Origin: Candidatus Nitrosotenuis sp.
GTDB taxonomy: Archaea > Thermoproteota > Nitrososphaeria > Nitrososphaerales > Nitrosopumilaceae
Assembly (NCBI GenBank): GCA_023252015.1
Contig: JAHEXS010000080.1
Span: forward strand, 1 to 5,607
Length of the DNA stretch: 5,607 nt
Direction: 5' to 3'
Positions 1 through 4,938 of the stretch are shown piece after piece. Made by a program: the position numbers and the translations under genes. The notes under the pieces were generated by a model, which made no database searches, was not told the DNA's origin, and was given only the letters and a program-made list of their open reading frames with translations. How positions within the stretch are numbered: position 1 is the stretch's first letter; every line of letters begins with the position of its first letter.

Positions 1-648
1 AATCATGCAAAAGAATTGGGAATATCTGATGATGACGTAACAAAGCTAAAGCAAGTAAAAGAGGCGCTTTCCACTACAAGTGATCCGTCTCAAATTATTA
101 TTAAAGTGCAAAGAATAATTACAATTAATGTTGAGCTTAAAGACTCAAAAAATCAAAAGACTGCTGAAGTAAACACGCAGACTGTGCCTGCTGATCTTAC
201 TAAAACCGAAAATGCATCTGAAAAAGTCATGGCTACAGATCAGAACATAAAGCAAGAACCAAAGAAGGAAACCAAATCTCAGACCTCGCCTCAGATTGAC
301 AAACTTGAAGCAAGATTAGCAAAGCTTGAGTCAAGCATAGATGACAACATTCAGCCAAAATTCGATAGCGCAAAATCCATGCTTGCTAAACTCAAAAGTC
401 AGGCATCAAATAACATAGACCAAAAAACACTCAAATCCTTAGATGCTCTGATTGGGGAAATCGAAAGTTATGTGGATTCTCAAAACACAAATTCTGACTC
501 AAGTGCAGATCAGAACACCACGACAGATTCAAGTAAAACAGATGCTCAAAACCCAACAGATTCAAGTAAAATAGATACCAAAAACCCGTCAGACTCTTCA
601 AAATACCATCCGAAACAAAAACGCTCAAAAGATCAGAAAGACAGATAG
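1..648 (+). CDS. Low-complexity coiled-coil protein with C-terminal 11-residue repeats, 5'-partial
   Basis: The frame is open from base 1 to a TAG at 646-648, giving 215 visible residues, and no ATG or GTG that looks like a real start is seen near the left edge, so the gene most likely begins upstream. A TTG at 16 could formally start it but has nothing to recommend it. By window codon number, residues 30-50 form a short hydrophobic, strand-like stretch, 50-95 are rich in Lys, Thr, Gln and Asn, and 99-160 look like an alpha-helical coiled coil (IDKLEARLAKLESSI and LDALIGEIESYV). Residues 165-207 are Ser/Asp-rich repeats of the form TDSSK-DxxNP, and the tail is strongly basic (KQKRSKDQKDR). 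There is no cysteine and no transmembrane helix in the visible part. The composition suggests an extended or surface-exposed protein, or a nucleic-acid-contacting tail, but I do not recognise the family and assign no function. Confidence 0.75.
   Translation, partial: NHAKELGISDDDVTKLKQVKEALSTTSDPSQIIIKVQRIITINVELKDSKNQKTAEVNTQTVPADLTKTENASEKVMATDQNIKQEPKKETKSQTSPQIDKLEARLAKLESSIDDNIQPKFDSAKSMLAKLKSQASNNIDQKTLKSLDALIGEIESYVDSQNTNSDSSADQNTTTDSSKTDAQNPTDSSKIDTKNPSDSSKYHPKQKRSKDQKDR
493..621 (+). repeat. 33-bp tandem repeat inside the first CDS, about 3-4 units
   Basis: Bases 523-555 and 556-588 are two 33-bp units encoding TDSSKTDAQNP and TDSSKIDTKNP. Bases 589-621 are a diverged third unit (SDSSKYHPKQK). 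The stretch before them, 493-522, is a shorter ten-residue relative (SDSSADQNTT). The first two units share the opening acagattcaagtaaaa exactly, which points to recent duplication. The repeat stays in frame and adds a Ser/Asp/Asn-rich linker before the basic tail. Confidence 0.8.
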
Positions 649-661
649 TTCACATAAACTT

Positions 662-669
662 CATATACA
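662..669 (+). promoter_or_regulatory. TATA box of the 64-residue membrane protein gene
   Basis: The AT-rich element CATATACA is centred near base 666, about 26 bases before the ATG at 692. That is the distance at which archaeal TBP/TFB would place transcription start on or beside the ATG, so the mRNA is probably leaderless. No Shine-Dalgarno sequence is seen before the ATG, which fits. The call rests on sequence and spacing alone. Confidence 0.5.
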
Positions 670-691
670 TTTTCCAGATCAAGCAAGTTAC

Positions 692-886
692 ATGGCTTCT
701 AGGCAAATTACTGCCGGTGTTGGAATACCAATGATTGTGGTTGGGGCATTGATGGCATTTTTGTGGGCACCAACAAATGTAGAATTTTCAGAAATCATAG
801 AGTTTGTTGGCAGTCTAATTGGAATACTGGGAGTAGTCTTCTTTGTTGCAGGTCTCTTTTACACAAAAGAGCCAATAATTTCCTAA
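692..886 (+). CDS. Small two-helix membrane protein (64 aa), hypothetical
   Basis: This short gene runs from an ATG to a TAA at 884-886. The protein has two hydrophobic segments, at about residues 9-26 (rich in Gly, Val and Ile, ending FLWAP) and 38-57 (VGSLIGILGVVFFVAGLFY), joined by a short acidic loop (NVEFSEIIE). Both ends are short and polar. It should be an integral membrane protein folded as a helical hairpin, with both ends on the same side. The gene has its own TATA box at 662-669 and is followed 57 bases later by queE, which also has its own promoter, so the two need not be co-expressed. I do not recognise a family. The membrane character and the well-placed promoter make it a likely real gene rather than a chance frame. 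Confidence 0.72.
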   Translation: MASRQITAGVGIPMIVVGALMAFLWAPTNVEFSEIIEFVGSLIGILGVVFFVAGLFYTKEPIIS

Positions 887-911
887 ATTTACTCCGTACA
901 GAGATCTATGA

Positions 912-920
912 TTAAATAAT
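912..920 (+). promoter_or_regulatory. TATA box of the queE-folE operon
   Basis: TTAAATAAT is centred at 916, 27 bases before the TTG start of queE at 943, the spacing expected if transcription begins at the start codon (leaderless mRNA). The same nine bases recur at 2224-2232, at the same distance from another gene. A perfect palindrome follows directly at 921-935. Confidence 0.6.
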
Positions 921-935
921 GATCTAGACTAGATC
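921..935. promoter_or_regulatory. Perfect palindrome between TATA box and queE start, possible operator
   Basis: GATCTAG-A-CTAGATC is an exact inverted repeat with 7-base arms and a one-base centre. It begins at the base after the TATA box and ends 7 bases before the TTG of queE. If the mRNA is leaderless the palindrome is not transcribed, so it would act as DNA. A dimeric repressor bound here would block polymerase loading or the start site. The regulator is unknown, and chance cannot be excluded in AT-rich DNA. Confidence 0.45.
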
Positions 936-942
936 GTCCTAC

Positions 943-1656
943 TTGAAAGTCAGACTATTTGAGATATTCACTTCGCTGGAAGGAGAGGGAATTCTGTATG
1001 GGACAAAAACCCTTTTTGTAAGACTGGCAGGATGCCCATTTACCTGCTTTTATTGCGACACAAAAGACTCACTTCCACTAGATTCTGGACAAGAATACAA
1101 CTTTGAAGAGGCCTGTGATCTCTTGGATAAACATCTTGAAGACAAAACATACAAGGTAAATTTCACTGGTGGCGATCCCCTAATTCAGCACGAGGCAGTA
1201 GCAGATCTTGCAAAATACATAAGATCAAAACACATTCCGACCTATCTCGAATCATCCTGTTTTGATCACAAAAGATTCAGTCATGTTTTGCCGTACATGG
1301 ATTTTGTCAAAATCGAGCTAAAGACACTTGATTCGGAATTTGTTGATGCAAAACATTATTCTACACTTTTGGAAAATGCCTTGGAATGTCTTAGGTTGGC
1401 AATTGCCTCTGCAAAGACAACCTACATCAAAATTGTGGTAAGTGCAAAAACAGAATCAGAATCATTTGAAGAACTAGTTCAAAAAATCTTCAAAATAGCT
1501 AGACCTAATGATCTTAAGGGATTTATAATACAACCAACCTACGGAATAGCAGAACCAAATTTGCCAAAACTTTTAGGTTTTTACGATTTAGTGTATCCAT
1601 ATTATAACGAAGTACGCGTAGTACCACAGCTTCACAAACTCATAGGAGCACCATGA
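943..1656 (+). CDS. queE: 7-carboxy-7-deazaguanine synthase QueE (radical SAM)
   Basis: QueE converts 6-carboxy-tetrahydropterin into 7-carboxy-7-deazaguanine, the third step from GTP to preQ0 and, in archaea, to archaeosine in tRNA. The protein has 237 residues, normal for the family. It opens with the typical FEIFTSLEGEG and carries the radical-SAM cluster motif C31-PFT-C35-FY-C38, whose three cysteines bind the 4Fe-4S cluster. FTGGDPL at 74-80 is the SAM-binding GGE-like motif, and VVPQLHKLIGAP closes the chain as in other QueE proteins. The start is a TTG at 943: an in-frame TAG at 925-927 lies just upstream and no other start codon is available between them. The TATA box 27 bases upstream supports this choice. 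The stop overlaps the start of folE, so the two are one operon. Confidence 0.95.
   Translation: MKVRLFEIFTSLEGEGILYGTKTLFVRLAGCPFTCFYCDTKDSLPLDSGQEYNFEEACDLLDKHLEDKTYKVNFTGGDPLIQHEAVADLAKYIRSKHIPTYLESSCFDHKRFSHVLPYMDFVKIELKTLDSEFVDAKHYSTLLENALECLRLAIASAKTTYIKIVVSAKTESESFEELVQKIFKIARPNDLKGFIIQPTYGIAEPNLPKLLGFYDLVYPYYNEVRVVPQLHKLIGAP
1645..1648 (+). promoter_or_regulatory. Ribosome binding site of folE
   Basis: GGAG lies inside the last codons of queE. It is 4 bases before the ATG at 1653 and 7 bases before a second in-frame ATG at 1656. The second spacing is nearer the usual optimum, so translation may begin at 1656, which would shorten FolE by one Met. Confidence 0.5.
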
Positions 1657-2210
1657 TGAACAAAGAGAGAGTAAAAAAACTCGTAAGAGAGCTAATCATA
1701 GAATTAGGTGAAGACCCAACACGGGAAGGTCTACGTGGAACCCCTGAGAGAATAGCCGACATGTACGAAGAAATTTTTTCCGGGTATGACTCTGACTCTG
1801 AACTCTCAGTCCAGTTTTCCGAAGACTCGGATGCAGTTGTTGTCAGGGACATTATATTTTACTCAATGTGTGAGCATCACATGTTGCCGTTCTTTGGTAA
1901 AATTAGCATAGCTTATCTTCCAAACGGCAGAGTTTTTGGAGTATCAAAACTTGTACGCCTTGTAGAAAAACACGCAAAACGACTCCAGATACAAGAACGA
2001 TTGACAAAAAACATCGCAGATGAGCTATTTTCTCAAGGAGTAAAAGGTGTAATAGTAATGTCTGATGCGGAGCACCTTTGCATGAAGATGAGGGGTGTAC
2101 GAAACGATGCAACAATGACATCTTGTGCATATCGTGGAATCTATGAAAGAAAAGAAAACAGAGAGGATGTCATAGCCATGATCCGTAACCAAAAACAGTC
2201 TCTTTTCTGA
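1653..2210 (+). CDS. folE: GTP cyclohydrolase I, zinc-dependent FolE1 type
   Basis: FolE opens GTP and forms 7,8-dihydroneopterin triphosphate plus formate, the entry reaction for preQ0/archaeosine and for folate-type pterins. The 185 residues cover the whole T-fold domain. DPTREGLRGTPERIADMYEE (21-40) is the usual N-terminal signature. C73 with H75 and H76 in SMCEHHMLPF, and C143 in EHLCMKMRG, match the zinc site of the E. coli enzyme (C110, H113, C181). H141, the SK pair at 98-99 and the QE pair at 114-115 match substrate-contact positions. GVRNDATMTSCAYRG (148-162) is the conserved C-terminal block. Its ATG overlaps the queE stop as ATGA, so the genes are translationally coupled, and the pairing argues that its product feeds preQ0 synthesis. 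Many Euryarchaeota use the unrelated MptA (FolE2) instead. Confidence 0.95.
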   Translation: MMNKERVKKLVRELIIELGEDPTREGLRGTPERIADMYEEIFSGYDSDSELSVQFSEDSDAVVVRDIIFYSMCEHHMLPFFGKISIAYLPNGRVFGVSKLVRLVEKHAKRLQIQERLTKNIADELFSQGVKGVIVMSDAEHLCMKMRGVRNDATMTSCAYRGIYERKENREDVIAMIRNQKQSLF

Positions 2211-2217
2211 GATTTTG
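2200..2217 (+). terminator. Possible T-rich terminator after folE
   Basis: The stretch around the folE stop contains several T runs (ctcttttctgagatttt). Archaeal transcription often ends at T-rich tracts without a hairpin. The next promoter starts only a few bases on, so termination here would be compact. Evidence is weak and based on composition only. Confidence 0.25.
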
Positions 2218-2223
2218 AAAAAA

Positions 2224-2232
2224 TTAAATAAT
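2224..2232 (+). promoter_or_regulatory. TATA box of the 84-residue membrane protein gene
   Basis: TTAAATAAT, identical to the queE TATA element, is centred at 2228, 26 bases before the GTG start at 2254. It is followed at once by CTAGTCTA (2233-2240), which resembles CTAGACTA within the queE palindrome. The spacing implies a leaderless mRNA. Confidence 0.6.
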
Positions 2233-2253
2233 CTAGTCTAAAGGTAATCTATC

Positions 2254-2508
2254 GTGGGAGCACACAACAACGTACACATTCCAAAAGAATCGTGGCCATT
2301 CTGGACTTGGTTTGCAATAGAATTCTTCATAGTTTTAGCAGTTGGTGCCCTAAGCTCAAGAGAGGTAGTCAGACTGTTTGAAAAGACATTTGATCCAAGC
2401 CTGCAAAACTGGTTGTTCTTTGGAGTAATCGGTGCAATCTTTATCGCATGGTACATGGGAATCAGAAGACTGGTTTTCAAAAGACCAATTCTGGAAAATC
2501 GCTGGTAA
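2254..2508 (+). CDS. Small two-helix membrane protein (84 aa), hypothetical
   Basis: The start must be the GTG at 2254: an in-frame TAA lies at 2245-2247 and the two codons between are not starts. The next in-frame Met is deep in the protein, and the TATA box at 2224-2232 fits this start. The polar, aromatic N-terminus (KESWPFWTW) leads into a first helix at about 17-34 (FAIEFFIVLAVGALS). A charged loop (REVVRLFEKTFDPSLQN) follows, then a second helix at about 52-70 (NWLFFGVIGAIFIAWYMGI) and a basic tail (RRLVFKRPILENRW). By the positive-inside rule the tail and both ends are cytoplasmic. I do not recognise the family. It sits between folE and queC but has its own promoter, so a role in deazaguanine metabolism is only a positional guess. 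Its stop is one base from the converging queC stop. Confidence 0.78.
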   Translation: MGAHNNVHIPKESWPFWTWFAIEFFIVLAVGALSSREVVRLFEKTFDPSLQNWLFFGVIGAIFIAWYMGIRRLVFKRPILENRW

Positions 2509-2509
2509 A

Positions 2510-3187
2510 TTAATTCAGATATTTTGTCTTATCTTTGATTTTTGCTTTCTTAAAGCCAGTTTTCCTGTTTCGACAGGATTCACATTTTCCACAATGAAGT
2601 TTTGTATTGGAATAGCAACTCCATGTCTTGAAAATATTGTCACCTAGGGCATCATATCCAATTTTTATGAGTGCACTCTTTGAAAGCCCTCCGGAAAAAG
2701 GGGTCCATACCTTTACCTTGTTTCTTATTCCGAGCCTTATTCCGTCAATCTCTCCTTGATTGAATGCAGATTCTATTTTTCTTGAAAAGGCAGGCCTGCA
2801 ATCAGGATATTTTGTATCATCAGTGTGCGCACCATATGCAACAAGTGATGCATTAAGTGTAAATGCCCATGCAGTTGCAATGCTCAAAAAAACCCCGTTT
2901 CTTATTGGAACAACTATTGAATAATCGAATTTTTCAGGAAGTGATTTTTTTGTATTTGTCAAAACATTACTTTCTCCATACAAAGTTTTCATAAACCCAA
3001 TATCGATAATTTTATGCTGTTTTAGTTTTAGGGCCTTTGCAACAAATTTTGCAGAACTGATTTCACTTGATGCACGTTGCCCATAAGAAAACGTAATTCC
3101 ATACAGATCAAACTTTGGCTTAAGATATGCACCCATACACAAAGAATCCAAACCGCCACTAAGTATTGCAACAGCCTTTTTCTTCAA
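2510..3187 (-). CDS. queC: 7-cyano-7-deazaguanine (preQ0) synthase QueC
   Basis: QueC uses ATP and ammonia to turn 7-carboxy-7-deazaguanine, the QueE product, into preQ0, which archaeal tRNA-guanine transglycosylase then inserts into tRNA. The 225 residues match the family length. SGGLDS at 10-15 is the PP-loop that binds ATP. VVPIRNGVFLS (92-102), GAHTDDTKYPDCRPAF (119-134) and VWTPF near 160-164 are family blocks. C191, C199, C202 and C205 (WSCY, then HCGKCESC) form the zinc site. The start is a TTG 8 bases after the thrB stop: no other start exists before the upstream in-frame stop, and AGGTG sits 5 bases before it. It is the last gene of the GPN-thrB-queC operon, away from queE-folE. The C-terminal tail (KKAKIKDKTK) is Lys-rich, and its DNA is T-rich on the other strand. 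Confidence 0.95.
   Translation of the reverse strand: MKKKAVAILSGGLDSLCMGAYLKPKFDLYGITFSYGQRASSEISSAKFVAKALKLKQHKIIDIGFMKTLYGESNVLTNTKKSLPEKFDYSIVVPIRNGVFLSIATAWAFTLNASLVAYGAHTDDTKYPDCRPAFSRKIESAFNQGEIDGIRLGIRNKVKVWTPFSGGLSKSALIKIGYDALGDNIFKTWSCYSNTKLHCGKCESCRNRKTGFKKAKIKDKTKYLN
2521..2551 (+). terminator. Possible terminator for the 84-aa gene, inside the 3' end of queC
   Basis: Reading rightward, the DNA just past the 2508 stop is strongly T-rich with runs of 3-5 T (for example tttgatttttgctttctt). It lies within queC, where the opposite strand encodes the Lys-rich QueC tail. With one base between the converging stops, termination of the rightward transcript has to occur inside queC, and this tract is the best candidate. 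Composition-based only. Confidence 0.4.
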
Positions 3188-3192
3188 ATCAG

Positions 3193-3197
3193 CACCT
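3193..3197 (-). promoter_or_regulatory. Ribosome binding site of queC
   Basis: On the minus strand AGGTG overlaps the thrB stop codon and ends 5 bases before the TTG of queC. It matches the usual archaeal 16S 3'-end complement (GGAGGTGA) and supports the otherwise weak TTG start. Confidence 0.6.
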
Positions 3198-4125
3198 AAT
3201 CATATTGTTTTTTGAGCTTTGCCCCATTACTTGGCTTGCAAATTACTACCGTAGAGTCTATTTTTGCAGAAGCAAAACTGTGTTTCATAGAATTTGCAAT
3301 TTTTTGCAAGTTAGACTTTTTTGTTGCAAACGCAATGACCGAAGGTCCAGCACCGCTAATTGTAACACCCAGTGCTCCCGCTCTTAAGGCGTTTTTCTTT
3401 ACTGCGGCAAATCCTGGAATTAGATGCTGGCGGGCAGGCTCTACTATTATGTCTCTAATTGAAGTCCCAATTAGATTCGAGTCTTTCTGCATAAACCCAA
3501 CAACAATTGTTGCTGCGTTTGAAAGATTAACAATAGAATCTGCAAGTGCTATGTTCTTGGGAATGACACTTCTTGAAACCTCTGTCTTTTTTGGTGGAAC
3601 ATCGAGTTTTGGTACAGCCACACACAATCTTAGGTCACTTGGAGGTGCAATTTTTATCACATCTAACGGGTTTGTTCGAACTATCACAAATCCGCCTAAA
3701 ACAGACGCAGAAACATTATCGTAATGTATGGAACCTGCACTTGCCATTTCTCCAACTCCTGCACATTCGACAAGGGTATTTGCATCGAGATTCAGCTTGA
3801 ACAGCTCATTAAATGCAACTGCAGCTGCAGCAGCTGATGCAGCACTACTGCCCATCCCAAATCCGGCGGGAACCCCTTTTCTTATTTTGATCTCAATGCC
3901 GCTTTTAATTTTGAATTTTTTCATCATATGCTGAACCACAAGTCCTGCGGTGTTTTTTTGTGGATCTGTAGGAACTAAATCAGAAGTTATTATTTTGATT
4001 CCTTGTTTTTTCTTTGTCAAGGTTACTTCATCAAAAAACGCATCTAGTGCTAATCCGAATACGTCAAATCCGGGTCCGAGATTTGCAGTTGAGGACGATG
4101 CTCTTGCTGTTATGTTAAATGCCAT
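3196..4125 (-). CDS. thrB: Homoserine kinase ThrB (GHMP kinase family)
   Basis: ThrB phosphorylates L-homoserine with ATP to O-phosphohomoserine, the substrate of threonine synthase. The 309 residues are normal for the family and hold the three GHMP motifs. Motif 1 is SSSTANLGPGFDVFGLAL near 10-27. Motif 2 is PAGFGMGSSAAS at 86-97, the phosphate-binding loop. Motif 3 is LGVTISGAGPS at 252-262. H134, D136 and N137 in SIHYDNVSASVLGG, together with R185 and R232 (EPARQHLIPGF), fall where homoserine-binding residues lie in characterised archaeal enzymes. The LGPGFD start and HxDN block favour homoserine kinase over shikimate or mevalonate kinase. The ATG overlaps the GPN stop by one base (TAATG), with GGAG 5 bases upstream. 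queC follows 8 bases after the stop. A run of alanines (96-103) is encoded by GC-richer repeats of gca/gct but is normal for this helix. Confidence 0.93.
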   Translation of the reverse strand: MAFNITARASSSTANLGPGFDVFGLALDAFFDEVTLTKKKQGIKIITSDLVPTDPQKNTAGLVVQHMMKKFKIKSGIEIKIRKGVPAGFGMGSSAASAAAAAVAFNELFKLNLDANTLVECAGVGEMASAGSIHYDNVSASVLGGFVIVRTNPLDVIKIAPPSDLRLCVAVPKLDVPPKKTEVSRSVIPKNIALADSIVNLSNAATIVVGFMQKDSNLIGTSIRDIIVEPARQHLIPGFAAVKKNALRAGALGVTISGAGPSVIAFATKKSNLQKIANSMKHSFASAKIDSTVVICKPSNGAKLKKQYD

Positions 4126-4883
4126 TAATTCTCCACGTCTTCCCCTTGGTTAAGAATTCTACTCAATGCGCCTTCCAAGTTAATCATTCCATCACCAGTT
4201 ACATTTGACACTGGAATTAATCCTTGAGCAAATCCACCCATGTTTAGACTTCTCAGCAAGTTTGTAACAAGGACATAGGTCTCGCCGTCGGACTCTAGCG
4301 AAATGGTGTCTTCTAATGTTTTTACGTTTGTTGTCCATTTGAGAACCTCCGATATCTTGTCTGCAATCAGATCCGTCTTTGTTAGAACATTAATTGTTGG
4401 TAGATTCATCCTGAGTTTTATGGACGTAGCAAGGAGTGCCATAGATACAAAATTTACTGCAGTTGTAATGAGTACTCCATCATACAAAAACAAATTTACC
4501 TTTTCATCAGCATTGAAATTTTTAACAAAATATGGGCCGCTTGTTCTATATGCAAACAGCTCTATTTGTCCAGGAGTATCAATAATGAGGTAATCTGGAT
4601 TGATGTTGTCTGCTTGTTGTTGAATTTCGTCTATTTTTGAGGCAATAAGATCACTTGCCATGACTAGTGCCCCATTTGGCCCCAGATCATATTGCTTCAT
4701 GATGGATACGATATCAACCGAATCCCTAATGTCGATGTCAGGTGTGTATGGAAGTGATATTACACCAGGATCCAAATTTAGTATTGCTGTAAACGCCCCG
4801 TTTCTAGTATAGTAATCGTGAATTTTTGATGTCAGTGAGGATTTACCGGCTCCAGCTGTTCCGGCAACAAAAATTGCTTTCAA
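4125..4883 (-). CDS. GPN-loop GTPase (archaeal GPN/XAB1 family)
   Basis: This is a SIMIBI-class GTPase of the GPN family. Its eukaryotic relatives GPN1-3 act in assembly and nuclear import of RNA polymerase II; archaea usually carry one copy, with a role not firmly settled. In 252 residues one sees the P-loop GTAGAGKSS (8-16), NLDPG (36-40), the defining GPN loop in LGPNGAL (67-73), the G3 motif DTPGQIE (101-107), the base-binding TKTD (168-171) and SNVTGDG (226-232). All are intact, so the enzyme should form the usual homodimer and hydrolyse GTP. The start is a TTG at 4883: the in-frame TAA four codons upstream leaves no other choice and MKAIFVAGTAGAGKSS aligns well with the family. It is first in the thrB-queC operon, and its TATA box lies about 28 bases upstream. 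Confidence 0.92.
   Translation of the reverse strand: MKAIFVAGTAGAGKSSLTSKIHDYYTRNGAFTAILNLDPGVISLPYTPDIDIRDSVDIVSIMKQYDLGPNGALVMASDLIASKIDEIQQQADNINPDYLIIDTPGQIELFAYRTSGPYFVKNFNADEKVNLFLYDGVLITTAVNFVSMALLATSIKLRMNLPTINVLTKTDLIADKISEVLKWTTNVKTLEDTISLESDGETYVLVTNLLRSLNMGGFAQGLIPVSNVTGDGMINLEGALSRILNQGEDVEN
4131..4134 (-). promoter_or_regulatory. Ribosome binding site of thrB
   Basis: GGAG on the minus strand lies within the last codons of the GPN gene, 5 bases before the thrB ATG. Together with the one-base stop/start overlap it indicates coupled translation. Confidence 0.55.
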
Positions 4884-4907
4884 TTTCTCAAGTTAAGTGT
4901 TGATGGC

Positions 4908-4915
4908 TTATATTT
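4908..4915. promoter_or_regulatory. TATA element shared by the divergent GPN and UPF0104-like genes
   Basis: TTATATTT (AAATATAA on the other strand) is centred at 4911.5. It is 27-28 bases before the ATG at 4939 on the plus strand and about 28 before the TTG at 4883 on the minus strand. No other TATA-like element fits either gene in the 55-base gap. Both transcripts would be leaderless. TBP binds a nearly symmetric site, so one element may serve both directions; flanking BRE sequences would set the balance. Confidence 0.55.
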
Positions 4916-4938
4916 GAATCAATTAGCAAGTCTCTAAA

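Noticed and set aside
887..942. Possible preQ1/preQ0-type riboswitch before queE
   Set aside because: The gap is 56 bases, holds a TATA box 27 bases from the start codon, and leaves no transcribed leader. No aptamer-like stem with an A-rich tail is seen; the palindrome is better read as DNA.
1640..1852. Ser-rich open frame on the minus strand
   Set aside because: Antisense to the 5' part of folE; the Ser/Glu bias simply mirrors the gac/tct-rich codons of the FolE acidic stretch.
2432..2647. Cys/Phe-rich open frame crossing the 2508/2510 junction on the plus strand
   Set aside because: It overlaps the 84-aa gene in another frame and queC in antisense, with no start signals; a by-product of the T-rich queC complement.
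3212..3724. Long open frame (170 codons) on the plus strand
   Set aside because: It lies wholly antisense to thrB, whose GHMP motifs are intact. The translated product has no family features, and there is no promoter or ribosome site.
3800..3860. Repetitive gca/gct stretch resembling a short tandem repeat
   Set aside because: It encodes the alanine-rich helix after the GHMP phosphate-binding loop of ThrB, a normal family feature.
4303..4593. Open frame of 96 codons on the plus strand
   Set aside because: Antisense to the GPN GTPase gene, including its G3 region; a shadow of the real coding strand.
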